A stretch of 64,000 nucleotides of DNA, taken from positions 2,542,001-2,606,000 of the forward strand of contig NZ_CP155079.2 of NCBI RefSeq assembly GCF_039634365.2. Reading direction: 5' to 3'. The notes below the pieces were generated by a model, which saw nothing but the letters and a program-made list of their open reading frames with translations, was not told the origin of the DNA and did no database searches. Of the stretch, positions 48,781 to 57,312 are shown piece after piece (the stretch's first letter is position 1; every line of letters begins with the position of its first letter). Made by a program: the position numbers and the translations under genes. This DNA comes from Mucilaginibacter sp. PAMB04168 (GTDB lineage Bacteria > Bacteroidota > Bacteroidia > Sphingobacteriales > Sphingobacteriaceae).

Positions 48781-48814
48781 AAAAGGGTGCTTAGAAAAGT
48801 CTAAGCACCCTTTT
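48781..48814. terminator. Bidirectional terminator between gpmA and the S9 peptidase
   Basis: A perfect 15-bp stem AAAAGGGTGCTTAGA / TCTAAGCACCCTTTT with loop AAAG, between convergent genes. Confidence 0.93.
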
Positions 48815-48844
48815 AAGGATTAACCGTAGTAGTTAACCCTTAAA

Positions 48845-51706
48845 TTATCTACCGCCATCGCTTAAGGCTAAACCCCAGTCTTTGCCTTTATCAACAGCTG
48901 GTACGCCTTTGTCCATCCATACGGGCAGTGGTGCGCCTTTCAGGAAGTGGTCAAAAAATTGTGCTTCTCGGATGGTGATGTCTTTGCGGTTACGGCGCTG
49001 CACCAGGTTATGTGCTTCATCGTTGTACTGCAATAGCCAAACCGGTTTATTTAACCGGCGCAGTGCGGTAAACATTTCAATACCCTGATACCATGGCACG
49101 GCTCCGTCTGCATCGTTAGACATTACCACAACAGGGGTTTTAACCTTAGGGAACTGGAATATTGGCGAATTTTCCATATAAAGTTCAGGTTTTTCCCACA
49201 ATGTAGCACCAATACGGCTTTGCGTTTTTTCGTACTGGAACTGGCGATTTACACCGCTTTCCCAACGTATACCGCCATAAGCAGAGGTCATGTTAGCAAC
49301 CGGTGCGCCAGCCCATGCGGCTGCATACATATCGGTTTGGGTAATGAGATAAGCCACCTGGTAACCACCCCAGCTTTGGCCTTGTATTCCAATGTGTTTT
49401 CCGTCAACCCAAGGGTTTTTCTTTAGCGCTTCAACACCCGAATTCACAAACTCAACTGCCGATGGGCCGGGGTGGCCAATCTCGTAGCTAATATCAGGCG
49501 TAAAAACCAGGTAACCATTGCTTGCAAAATAGGATATAGGCAAGCGCGAAGGCGTAGGTGCCGGCGACTGATAATTATAGAGCGTTTCTGAAACCTTTTC
49601 ATAAAAATACACCAGCATTGGGTATTTCTTATTCGGGTCAAAGTTTTCGGGCTTGTACAATATGCCTTTAGATTTGTAGCCCTTTGGCGTGGTCCATTCT
49701 ACCAACTCGGCAGTAAACCAGTTGTATTGTGATTGCTGCGGATTGATAGCGCTTAGCTTGGTTTCTTTCTTTAAATCAGTAGACACATACAAATCGGGCG
49801 ATTTATCGAAGCTTTGTTTGGTATAAATATATATGTCGGCGTTTTTAGCTTTGGTTAAGGTACTGTAGCTGTAAGGCGCAGTCACCATTTTTTCGGGCGC
49901 TTTTGACGAGCCGAACGCCTGTTTGTAATAGCCCCATTGCTTGGTATCCTCATTTTGCGTAAGCAACCACAAAGGTTTTTTGGTGGAGATGTACCGGTCA
50001 TCATCGTCCACGCTGCCACCGCCAAATAATGCTGCAAAGCGGCCGCCACCCGGCATAGGATAACGGAAAATTAAACGGTTTTTACGCCCCGCACCGTTAG
50101 TGAAATTTACAGCCTTGCCAGTTTCAGGATCTATGCTCCAAATGTCGTAACGGTCATAAATCAGCACGTTCTTATCATCTGCAGTCCAGCCGGCTAAGCC
50201 GTACGGGTTTGGATCATCGGGCACGTCGTTATCCTCTTCGCCCAGTTTAACGCCGGTGGCTTTAGTAAGGTTTACTTTTTTACCAGTAGCCAGGCTGTAG
50301 CTAAAATAGTTCTGATCTTTAGCATCAAACCAAATTACATATTTACCGCCTGTACTGAACAGGTAGCGTGCTTTTGTACGGGGGATAATTCTTTTACGTT
50401 CGCCGGTTTGAGTGTTTATTAAATAAGCTTCCTGGTTACCACTGCCTTCCCACTGGGCTTGCACCCTCGAGCCTGTATCTGTAGTGCCTAATACGTATTT
50501 TGAGTCGTTGCCCATGGGCTGCGATATGTTCTCAATATATTTATCGGCCAGTTGAACCATTTTAGCGTTAGCCTCAGCCGGATGAATAACGGCCAAATAG
50601 CTGCGGCGCAAATCGCGTTGCAGGGTTTTAAGCTGTTGAGGTTGCAGATATTCGTCTTTGTAATTCCAGATGTCCAATTTGGCAGTTTCAAACTCAACCA
50701 GCGTGGTATCGGCAGGTTTAGGGATAGGAGCAGTGCCGAAGAATAAGTTGTTACCACTTTTGCTGAAATACACACGGCCATCGCCACTAACCGACCATTT
50801 AGGCGTAATACCCGCCATAGCCGGACCAACAATTGCCGTAGCGCTATCTTTAGATGTATTGTAATAGTATAACTTAAAAGGTTTAACCTGTGCTTTCTCC
50901 GGATTTTTTTCAGCTGTAAAAGCCAGCTGTTTGCCGGTCTCATCAAAAGCCAGATTGCGGTAAGTGCCCCGGCCGCTGCTGATAGGTTTTATGGCATCTT
51001 TTTCAATATTGTAAAAATACACGCCCGATTGCACATCTTTAGAACGGCGGGGGGCAGTTACGGCGTAAGCCATAAACTTGCCATCCTTACTCAGCTGGTA
51101 CTCGGTTACATATTTAAAGGTGCGTTGCTTGCCTGTAAGCAGTTGTTTGATGGTAAGGTCTGCACCTTCGCGGGTTGGAGGAGCAATGGTAGTGGCTACC
51201 GCACGACGGGAGGTATCGCCAGCGGCCGGCTTCCGAACTGTGTCAGAAGGAGCCAGGTAAGCAATAACTGCGGCTTTATCGGCTATCTTAAATGAGCGTA
51301 CGCCGGGTACTTTGGTTATTGTTGTGCCGCCCAAGGTAAGCAGGCCTAAAGTGTCTTTAGGCATTTCATCTGGGCGTTTCTTTTTAATGCGGGCCATGCG
51401 GGTGGCGGCATAAAATGGCCTTATCAAAAAAACTGCGTATTTAGAGTCGGCCGTAAAGCGGGCGGTATCTGCACGCGGTATGGTGATTTTTCCGGCATTT
51501 TTAACGGTGGTGATTACCATGTTGGCATCGCCTTGCTGCGGTCTAACCACATAAACCACCCATTTACCATCGTTACTAATGTTTTGGTTGGCAACACTCT
51601 GCCAACTATCATACACCGAATGGTCGAGCGGCTTTTTAGCTGCCTGCTGAGCAAAAACGCTCATGCTGGCTGCCGAAAATAGGCCTAAAAGTAAAATTTT
51701 ACGCAT
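48845..51706 (-). CDS. Secreted prolyl oligopeptidase family (S9) peptidase
   Basis: 953 residues from the ATG at 51706, which gives a clean signal peptide (MRKILLLGLFSAASMSVFAQ). A longer frame from 51733 adds nine polar residues in front and is less likely. A beta-propeller-like region takes up about residues 40-640. The C-terminal alpha/beta hydrolase has the nucleophile Ser in GQSWGGYQVAYL (near 777), Asp in NDADGAVPW (near 865) and His in NDEAHNLVQ (near 898). It cuts short peptides in the periplasm or outside the cell, with unknown preference. Confidence 0.92.
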   Translation of the reverse strand: MRKILLLGLFSAASMSVFAQQAAKKPLDHSVYDSWQSVANQNISNDGKWVVYVVRPQQGDANMVITTVKNAGKITIPRADTARFTADSKYAVFLIRPFYAATRMARIKKKRPDEMPKDTLGLLTLGGTTITKVPGVRSFKIADKAAVIAYLAPSDTVRKPAAGDTSRRAVATTIAPPTREGADLTIKQLLTGKQRTFKYVTEYQLSKDGKFMAYAVTAPRRSKDVQSGVYFYNIEKDAIKPISSGRGTYRNLAFDETGKQLAFTAEKNPEKAQVKPFKLYYYNTSKDSATAIVGPAMAGITPKWSVSGDGRVYFSKSGNNLFFGTAPIPKPADTTLVEFETAKLDIWNYKDEYLQPQQLKTLQRDLRRSYLAVIHPAEANAKMVQLADKYIENISQPMGNDSKYVLGTTDTGSRVQAQWEGSGNQEAYLINTQTGERKRIIPRTKARYLFSTGGKYVIWFDAKDQNYFSYSLATGKKVNLTKATGVKLGEEDNDVPDDPNPYGLAGWTADDKNVLIYDRYDIWSIDPETGKAVNFTNGAGRKNRLIFRYPMPGGGRFAALFGGGSVDDDDRYISTKKPLWLLTQNEDTKQWGYYKQAFGSSKAPEKMVTAPYSYSTLTKAKNADIYIYTKQSFDKSPDLYVSTDLKKETKLSAINPQQSQYNWFTAELVEWTTPKGYKSKGILYKPENFDPNKKYPMLVYFYEKVSETLYNYQSPAPTPSRLPISYFASNGYLVFTPDISYEIGHPGPSAVEFVNSGVEALKKNPWVDGKHIGIQGQSWGGYQVAYLITQTDMYAAAWAGAPVANMTSAYGGIRWESGVNRQFQYEKTQSRIGATLWEKPELYMENSPIFQFPKVKTPVVVMSNDADGAVPWYQGIEMFTALRRLNKPVWLLQYNDEAHNLVQRRNRKDITIREAQFFDHFLKGAPLPVWMDKGVPAVDKGKDWGLALSDGGR

Positions 51707-51905
51707 TTCAAGTTGAGTTTTCGTTAAAGTCAACCTAAAATGCGTAAAAATAGGTGGGAATAAAAGCGGGTTATGAAAAAGTTACAATGCAATTTTCATT
51801 AACCATTGAAATGAAATATCTGTAGATACACTACCGTTAATTCAATATGCGAAATTCACTTTTATGAAAATTTTACTCCAAAATTAATTTGCACACGCGG
51901 CTGCA

Positions 51906-53279
51906 TTACATGCCTTTGTTCAGGGCTATAACAGCAGTATCAAAATCCTGACGATCTACCAGGAACTGGATGTTTACCTGGCGCAAGGCAAAGCCAGCAC
52001 TTTTTATGTTAATGTCTGCACCCGCCAAGGCCTGCGCTGCCCGGGCCAGTAAGCCTGGCTGATCCATATTTGAACTGATCAAACATACCATAGCAACCTT
52101 TTCGGCGGTTACTTTTTCAAATTTTGATTGTAGTTCGTCGAACAGTTCACTGGTATAATCTTTTTCCCAAATAACAATGGAGATACTGTTGGCACTGGTG
52201 GCTTTAAAGTTGTAGCTTACATTGTGGTTTGCAAAAATCTGCATAATCTGCAAATCCGTACCTACGTTGCCTACCATCAGCGGGTCGTAAATATCTACCA
52301 TTACCAGTTTGTTGGTACCGGTAATCACCTCCACTTTTTTCTCCGGAGAAACATACTCGCGAGTAATTAATGTGCCCGGGTGTTCGGGCTCAAAAGTGTT
52401 TTTTATGCGCAGGTTTATATTATTAATTTCTAAAGGTTTAGATGCCTTTGGGTGAATGGCTTCCATGCCTACGTCGGCCAGTTGATCAGCTACGTCATAG
52501 TTGGTAAAACCTACCGGCATGCAATTGTCAACGCCCACTAAAACCGGATCGGCCGAGCATAGGTGATACTCCTTGTGTATGATAGCTTCTTCAGGTTTTA
52601 CCGCAACAGCTATTTTGCTAAAGGTAACTTCCGAGTAGCCACGGTCAAACTCACGCATAATGCCCTCGGTACCTTTAGTGTACCCGGTTGCAATGCAAAT
52701 AGTGCTGGCAAAATCAATGTCCTTAAAAGCGTGTTTAATACGCTGATCTATGGTATAAGGCTCGTGATCATGAAAACCGCTTAAATCTACCAGCGTAGCA
52801 TTAATGCCCATGTTTTGCAGAATGTTAGTAAAAACATAAGCCGAATGTGTTTCGCCGATAGAAGCAAGGATTTCTCGTGCAGCTTGCAAAATACCCTCCG
52901 TGCTTACATAACCTGAGGCCAAGATGCCAACCAAATTATTTAAAAAGCCTTCGGCGTGTCTGATATGCTTTTCAATAAACTCATCCGCTTCGGTTAGATT
53001 AAGGCCGAGCGGCTCATATTGCTTATTTAGCTGCTTAAGCTTCACAATTAATTGCTCTAACGCCTGTTGAAAATCTTGGTGTTTGGCAATCAAATGATAT
53101 ACACCTGGTTCGCCCGTCTTTTTATTTTCTAAAAGCACATTAGTAACACCCGAAAATGCTGATACCACAAATATGCGGTTATAAAGTTGGTTACCGGTAC
53201 GGTTATACAGGATGATGTTTTGAATTACATCGCCCAAGGCACTCATAGAGGTGCCGCCTATTTTTTCTACAGTTAACAT
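51906..53279 (-). CDS. Aspartate kinase (KIGGTSM type)
   Basis: 457 residues. The N-terminal kinase domain has TVEKIGGTSMSALG; most aspartokinases have KFGGTS here, while KIGGTSM is typical of the Ask subfamily often linked to ectoine synthesis. FVVSAFSGVTNVLLENKKTG and GFTNYDVADQLADVGMEAIH follow. Two ACT domains occupy the C-terminal 130 residues (VNIYDPLMVGN-like start, then MDQPGLLARAAQALAGADIN). It makes aspartyl phosphate for lysine, methionine and threonine. No ectoine genes are near. It lies 111 bases behind proC in the same direction. Confidence 0.92.
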   Translation of the reverse strand: MLTVEKIGGTSMSALGDVIQNIILYNRTGNQLYNRIFVVSAFSGVTNVLLENKKTGEPGVYHLIAKHQDFQQALEQLIVKLKQLNKQYEPLGLNLTEADEFIEKHIRHAEGFLNNLVGILASGYVSTEGILQAAREILASIGETHSAYVFTNILQNMGINATLVDLSGFHDHEPYTIDQRIKHAFKDIDFASTICIATGYTKGTEGIMREFDRGYSEVTFSKIAVAVKPEEAIIHKEYHLCSADPVLVGVDNCMPVGFTNYDVADQLADVGMEAIHPKASKPLEINNINLRIKNTFEPEHPGTLITREYVSPEKKVEVITGTNKLVMVDIYDPLMVGNVGTDLQIMQIFANHNVSYNFKATSANSISIVIWEKDYTSELFDELQSKFEKVTAEKVAMVCLISSNMDQPGLLARAAQALAGADINIKSAGFALRQVNIQFLVDRQDFDTAVIALNKGM

Positions 53280-53390
53280 GAATAAGTAATACGTTACAGA
53301 GCCTTTAAAGTAAAACTTACCGGCTCACGAATTGAAAAAATATATATGCCTGATATAGACAATTGTTCATTCTTACGGACTTACCGAGTG

Positions 53391-54200
53391 TTACTCAGTC
53401 TTATATAACGCGCCCGCTTTTTCGGCCGAGAGTTTAATACCCTTAATTAAAGCGGAGCTAAAGCCGTGGTGCTCCATCTCGTTTAAGCCAGCTATGGTAC
53501 AACCCTTTGGCGAAGTCACCTTGTCTATTTCCTGCTCGGGGTGTGAGGCTAGTTGCAATAATAAATCTGCAGCTCCCTTAGCCGTCTGCGCTGCCATCTT
53601 TAAAGCATCATGGGCATGAAAACCGATTTCGGTGCCACCCTGTGAAGCCGCGCGTATGGAGCGTAAAAAGAAAGCAATGCCGCAAGCACATAAGGCAGTA
53701 GCCGAGGTCATCAACTCTTCGTTAATCTGTACGGTGATGCCAACGGTATCAAAAATAGATTTCACCAGCTGCAGACTCTCGGTTGTGGCTGTATCTGTTG
53801 CAATACAGGTCATGGAATGGCCTATTGCAATGGCTGTATTTGGCATGGCCCTAACCACTTGTACATCCAGTCCTAATTGTTTACGGATATCCTCACAGCT
53901 TACGCCAGATACAACAGATATAAACAGCTGTTTTTCAATATTGATAGCCGGCTTTATTTCATCTAACAATTTATTTAGCTGTTGTGGTAAAATAGCTAAT
54001 ACTACAATATTAGCCTCGCTTACCGCCCGTGCGTTATCGGCTGTTGTATCCAAACCTGCCTCAGCCAAGCTGGCCAGCGCGGCTACATTACGGCGGGTTA
54101 AAACGATTTGTTCGGGTTCGTATTTATTTGCCTTAATTAATCCTTTAGCTAATGACAGGCCAATGTTACCGCTGCCTAAAATGGCAATTTTATTATTCAT
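53391..54200 (-). CDS. proC: Pyrroline-5-carboxylate reductase
   Basis: 269 residues. IAILGSGNIGLSLAKGLIKA (residues 4-23) binds NAD(P)H, SVVSGVSCEDIRKQLG and VRAMPNTAIAIGHSMTCIA are family stretches. The C-terminal dimerisation helix DKVTSPKGCTIAGLNEME-like sequence is present. It makes the last step of proline synthesis. Its ATG lies 3 bases after the argB stop, so both are on one transcript and link the glutamate-derived proline and arginine branches. Confidence 0.95.
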   Translation of the reverse strand: MNNKIAILGSGNIGLSLAKGLIKANKYEPEQIVLTRRNVAALASLAEAGLDTTADNARAVSEANIVVLAILPQQLNKLLDEIKPAINIEKQLFISVVSGVSCEDIRKQLGLDVQVVRAMPNTAIAIGHSMTCIATDTATTESLQLVKSIFDTVGITVQINEELMTSATALCACGIAFFLRSIRAASQGGTEIGFHAHDALKMAAQTAKGAADLLLQLASHPEQEIDKVTSPKGCTIAGLNEMEHHGFSSALIKGIKLSAEKAGALYKTE

Positions 54201-54203
54201 GAT

Positions 54204-54995
54204 CTATTTACTTAATCGTGTACCAAAAGGTTCGTTTTGTTGAAGCTTGTTCAGTTCGTCTGCCTTGCCAATAACCACGGCTTTTACACCACAAGCAATT
54301 GCTGTAAATGCATTGTCCAGCTTGGGTAGCATACCACTATGAATAATTTGCTCTTTTTTCAGTTCTTCATAGCGTAAAGGGTCAATATCACGTATCAGTG
54401 AATCCTCATCATTGATATCTTGTAATACGCCTTTCTTTTCAAAGCAGTAAATTAAAGTGGTTTCATAGTGGGGTGCCATTGCAACTGCCAGGGCCGACGC
54501 TATAGTATCTGCATTAGTATTTAGCATCTGGCCATCCCCATCATGCGTTAAAGCGCAAAAGGTAGGGGTAAAGCCGGCTTCTAATAAATTAGTCAGGTTT
54601 TGAGCATTAACCGAATTTTCATTTAAATCGCCTACAAAGCCGTAGTCTATTGTTTTTACCGGCCTTTTTACCGCTCTGATAAAGTCACCATCGGCACCTG
54701 TTAAGCCTATGGCATTGGTGCCAAAACGTTGTAGTTGTGCTACTATATTTTTGTTAATTAAACCAGCATAAACCATGGTAACCACGCGCAGCGTTTCTAT
54801 GTCTGTTATACGGCGGCCATCAACCAATTGGGCTTCTATACCCATTTGTTCTGATATTTGAGTAGCTATTTTGCCGCCTCCATGCACTAATATCTTATAA
54901 CCGTCAAGAGCCGTAAAGTCCTTCAGAAAGTGATAGAGATTTTCAGAATTATCAATGACGTTGCCGCCTATTTTAATTACGTACAGAGGTTTCAT
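54204..54995 (-). CDS. argB: Acetylglutamate kinase (possibly acting on succinylglutamate)
   Basis: 263 residues. Amino-acid kinase fold: YVIKIGGNVIDN at the start, ILVHGGGKIATQISEQMGIE, and the binding stretch GLTGADGDFIRAVKRPVK. LNTNADTIASALAVAMA and GMLPKLDNAFTAIACGVKAV close the fold. It phosphorylates N-acylglutamate in arginine synthesis. Because the transcarbamoylase of this organism may use succinylornithine, the acyl group here could also be succinyl. It is separated from the rest of the arg genes by about 4 kb and divergent from a BlaI/M56 pair. Confidence 0.92.
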   Translation of the reverse strand: MKPLYVIKIGGNVIDNSENLYHFLKDFTALDGYKILVHGGGKIATQISEQMGIEAQLVDGRRITDIETLRVVTMVYAGLINKNIVAQLQRFGTNAIGLTGADGDFIRAVKRPVKTIDYGFVGDLNENSVNAQNLTNLLEAGFTPTFCALTHDGDGQMLNTNADTIASALAVAMAPHYETTLIYCFEKKGVLQDINDEDSLIRDIDPLRYEELKKEQIIHSGMLPKLDNAFTAIACGVKAVVIGKADELNKLQQNEPFGTRLSK

Positions 54996-55090
54996 AATGC
55001 CTTACCCAATCCAAATTATTGAACGGCGGCTATTATAGGCAAATTTTTATAGAATCTGATAAATATCTATTAAAATGATAGACAAAGATG

Positions 55091-55130
55091 ACAACTTATA
55101 TTTCAGTTTTAAAACTGAAATATAAGTTGT
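55091..55130. promoter_or_regulatory. Perfect 40-bp palindrome, operator candidate of the BlaI/M56 pair
   Basis: ACAACTTATATTTCAGTTTT is followed directly by its exact reverse complement, with no spacer. It lies 31 bases before the BlaI-type gene and 95 bases from the divergent argB ATG. The AACTTATA/TATAAGTT ends recur in the neighbouring half-sites at 55130-55151. A BlaI dimer site is the simplest reading. Confidence 0.6.
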
Positions 55131-55157
55131 ATAACTAAAAAATAAGTTATAGATTTG
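55130..55157 (+). promoter_or_regulatory. Second inverted repeat overlapping a -7 box
   Basis: TATAACT (55130-55136) pairs with AGTTATA (55145-55151), and the latter overlaps TAGATTTG (55150-55157), a TAnnTTTG match 5 bases before the BlaI ATG. A repressor here would block the promoter, and the transcript would be almost leaderless. Confidence 0.4.
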
Positions 55158-55161
55158 ATTT

Positions 55162-55530
55162 ATGGAAGAGCTAACCCGCACCGAAGAGCGCGTAATACAG
55201 ATTTTATGGAAGCTGAAGAAAGCTTTTGTAAAGGATATAATTGAGGCGATGCCTGATGATCCCAAGCCACCGTACAATACTATATCGTCGGTTGTAAGGC
55301 TGTTGGAGAAAAAGAACTACGTGGGGTATAAGGCTTATGGCAAAACCTACGAGTATTTTCCGCTTATCTCCAAAGCCGATTATCGTAAAACCTTTTTTAA
55401 AAAGATGTTTACCAATTACTTTGATAGCTCTGTAGAAAGCCTTTTGTCATTTATGGTAAAAGAAGAGAAGATGAGTGATGAGGATATAGAAAAGCTTAAG
55501 GACTTGATCAGCAAAAACTCAAAGAAATGA
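55162..55530 (+). CDS. BlaI/MecI/CopY family transcriptional repressor
   Basis: 122 residues. The winged-helix domain has LTRTEERVIQILWKLKKAFV and PPYNTISSVVRLLEKKNYVG, followed by a C-terminal dimerisation helix with SFMVKEEKMSDEDIEKLKDL. Such repressors bind palindromes as dimers and are removed by the partner M56 peptidase. Its stop overlaps the ATG of that peptidase by 4 bases (ATGA), so the two are made together. The perfect palindrome upstream suggests self-control. Confidence 0.93.
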   Translation: MEELTRTEERVIQILWKLKKAFVKDIIEAMPDDPKPPYNTISSVVRLLEKKNYVGYKAYGKTYEYFPLISKADYRKTFFKKMFTNYFDSSVESLLSFMVKEEKMSDEDIEKLKDLISKNSKK

Positions 55531-57182
55531 AGACTGTCATTTATCTGTTGGAGGCATCGGCCTGTACCGGCCTTTTCTATAGCTTTTATTTTTTGTTTCT
55601 ACGCAGGCTAACATTCTTTACCCTCAACCGCTGGTATTTGCTGGTAACGCTGCTGCTTAGTTTTGTTATACCTAAATTACAAATGCCGGTAGAGGCACCC
55701 AATGTTAATGTATTAAAGCCGGTTATGTACATACAGCAGATGCAACGGCTGGAAGTAAACTCTTTGCATATAAATCACAAGGTGGTTTATGAACCGGGTG
55801 TTGCCTGGGTTATGGTAATTAAAGCCTTATACTTTACAGGAGCCTTGCTATTATCTATAAGATTAATGATTGTGCTTGTAATATTTTGCCGCAAACTAAA
55901 TGGTAAAAGGCTGGCGCAACTAGGGTTTGTAACTGTGATGCAGGGAGATAAAAGTTTTGGTAACAGCTCGTTTTTAAATGTAGTATTTATAAATGATGAG
56001 GAGCTGGATGCCAATGAGGTAAAGCAAATTCTTTCGCACGAATTACTGCATGTTAAATTGCTGCACTCTGTAGACAGAATTATTGCCTGGCTGGCAAGGA
56101 TTGTATTGTGGTTTAATCCGTTTGTATACGGCTACCTCCGCTCCATAGAAGAAAACCATGAGTTTGAGGTTGACCGTATTGCTGCAGGTAATGATGAAAA
56201 AGGTAAGTATGCTTCACTGCTGCTTAAATTAACGGTAGCAAACCAGGCAACCATTTTTCAGGGCTTTAGTAAAGCGCCGCTTAAGAAACGGATATACATG
56301 CTGTTTAACCAACCCACATCCAATATGAAAAAAGTGATTTACGTGCTTGTGCTACCTATGGTAGTGATAAGCTGCCTTGCCTTTGCAAGATTTGAACATG
56401 TACAAGTTAACCATAAACTGAATCTAAAGCTAAGCGATGGAAAGCGTTTACGTCCCGACTCCGTTAATCCTTACCGACAAAAGGTTAAGAGAACACCTGG
56501 GCAGATCAAAGGCCATGCAGCCTTTATTGCCTGGACCAAATCTGCCGACTACCAGGCAAAAGTAAGAGCTGCCGAAAAATTAAAGAATGAAATCGGAACC
56601 TTTAAGGTAGTTGGCAGTATTACCAGCGATAACGTATTTATAAAACAAGGCACCTTAATACAGCGTGACGGAAAAAATTATATTTTGGGAGATAATTTTG
56701 GCCGTGACAAAGATGTGCATGCCTTACTGAAGCCCGGTGATGTAATAGATATAAAGCCTTCATCTGTACTGTATGGTAAAAACGGTCCGCTTGTTATTCA
56801 AGCCAGCTTTATTAAACGGGACAATGTAATCATATATGAAGCAAAGCCTGAACCTGCCCCTGACTATGCATTTTTGTACGAAGCCAACCGTGTACGCTTT
56901 GCCGATGGCGTTTTAACCAACGTTGATAGGTATCCTAACGGCAAATGGAAAACCGCAATCATTGCAGTAAACGGTTATCAAATCAAATTCAACGTTAAGC
57001 CATCGGCCCCAGAATTTGACGATATAGCACAAGGCGATCACGTGCGTTTCAGATTTGTGCATGAGGTGAAAACCGGTGCAAAAGAGTACACCGTGAATGA
57101 TTGGATATCGATAAGCGCAGATGTGAAAGACTATGGTATTAAGAATCCCGATTTCTTTTTTAAGTTTTATGAAAAGATTTAA
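55527..57182 (+). CDS. M56 family membrane metallopeptidase (BlaR1-like) with non-penicillin C-terminal domain
   Basis: 551 residues. Membrane segments near 10-25, 35-50, 95-120 and 268-286. The zinc site is HELLH (171-175), with Glu212 in ENHEFEVDR as third ligand. The penicillin-binding domain of BlaR1 is not present. The part outside the membrane (about 290-551) has two similar halves, each with a short strand-rich fold around GDVIDIKP and GDHVRFRFVHEV. This could be a ligand or stress sensor. The partner repressor is translated from the same mRNA. The signal is unknown. Confidence 0.88.
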   Translation: MKTVIYLLEASACTGLFYSFYFLFLRRLTFFTLNRWYLLVTLLLSFVIPKLQMPVEAPNVNVLKPVMYIQQMQRLEVNSLHINHKVVYEPGVAWVMVIKALYFTGALLLSIRLMIVLVIFCRKLNGKRLAQLGFVTVMQGDKSFGNSSFLNVVFINDEELDANEVKQILSHELLHVKLLHSVDRIIAWLARIVLWFNPFVYGYLRSIEENHEFEVDRIAAGNDEKGKYASLLLKLTVANQATIFQGFSKAPLKKRIYMLFNQPTSNMKKVIYVLVLPMVVISCLAFARFEHVQVNHKLNLKLSDGKRLRPDSVNPYRQKVKRTPGQIKGHAAFIAWTKSADYQAKVRAAEKLKNEIGTFKVVGSITSDNVFIKQGTLIQRDGKNYILGDNFGRDKDVHALLKPGDVIDIKPSSVLYGKNGPLVIQASFIKRDNVIIYEAKPEPAPDYAFLYEANRVRFADGVLTNVDRYPNGKWKTAIIAVNGYQIKFNVKPSAPEFDDIAQGDHVRFRFVHEVKTGAKEYTVNDWISISADVKDYGIKNPDFFFKFYEKI

Positions 57183-57216
57183 ACAAAAAGCGATGGTTAC
57201 CATCGCTTTTTGTTTT
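57181..57216 (+). terminator. Terminator after the M56 peptidase gene
   Basis: 16-bp stem AAACAAAAAGCGATGG / CCATCGCTTTTTGTTT with a three-base loop. It starts at the stop codon. Confidence 0.9.
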
Positions 57217-57312
57217 TAAGCGGCACGTTAGCTATCATTGCGCATCACAGTTTTATCTTCTGGCAAACATATACCATGTCAAGGAGGTTCTATTGTAAAT
57301 TTATAATAGCCG

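Noticed and set aside
48882..51733. Several open frames on both strands across the S9 peptidase
   Set aside because: All overlap a gene with complete catalytic triad; none has its own motif or start context.
53632..54243. 203-residue open frame opposite proC
   Set aside because: It lies fully antisense to proC, which has all family motifs. Its translation is low in structure-like patterns and matches nothing known.
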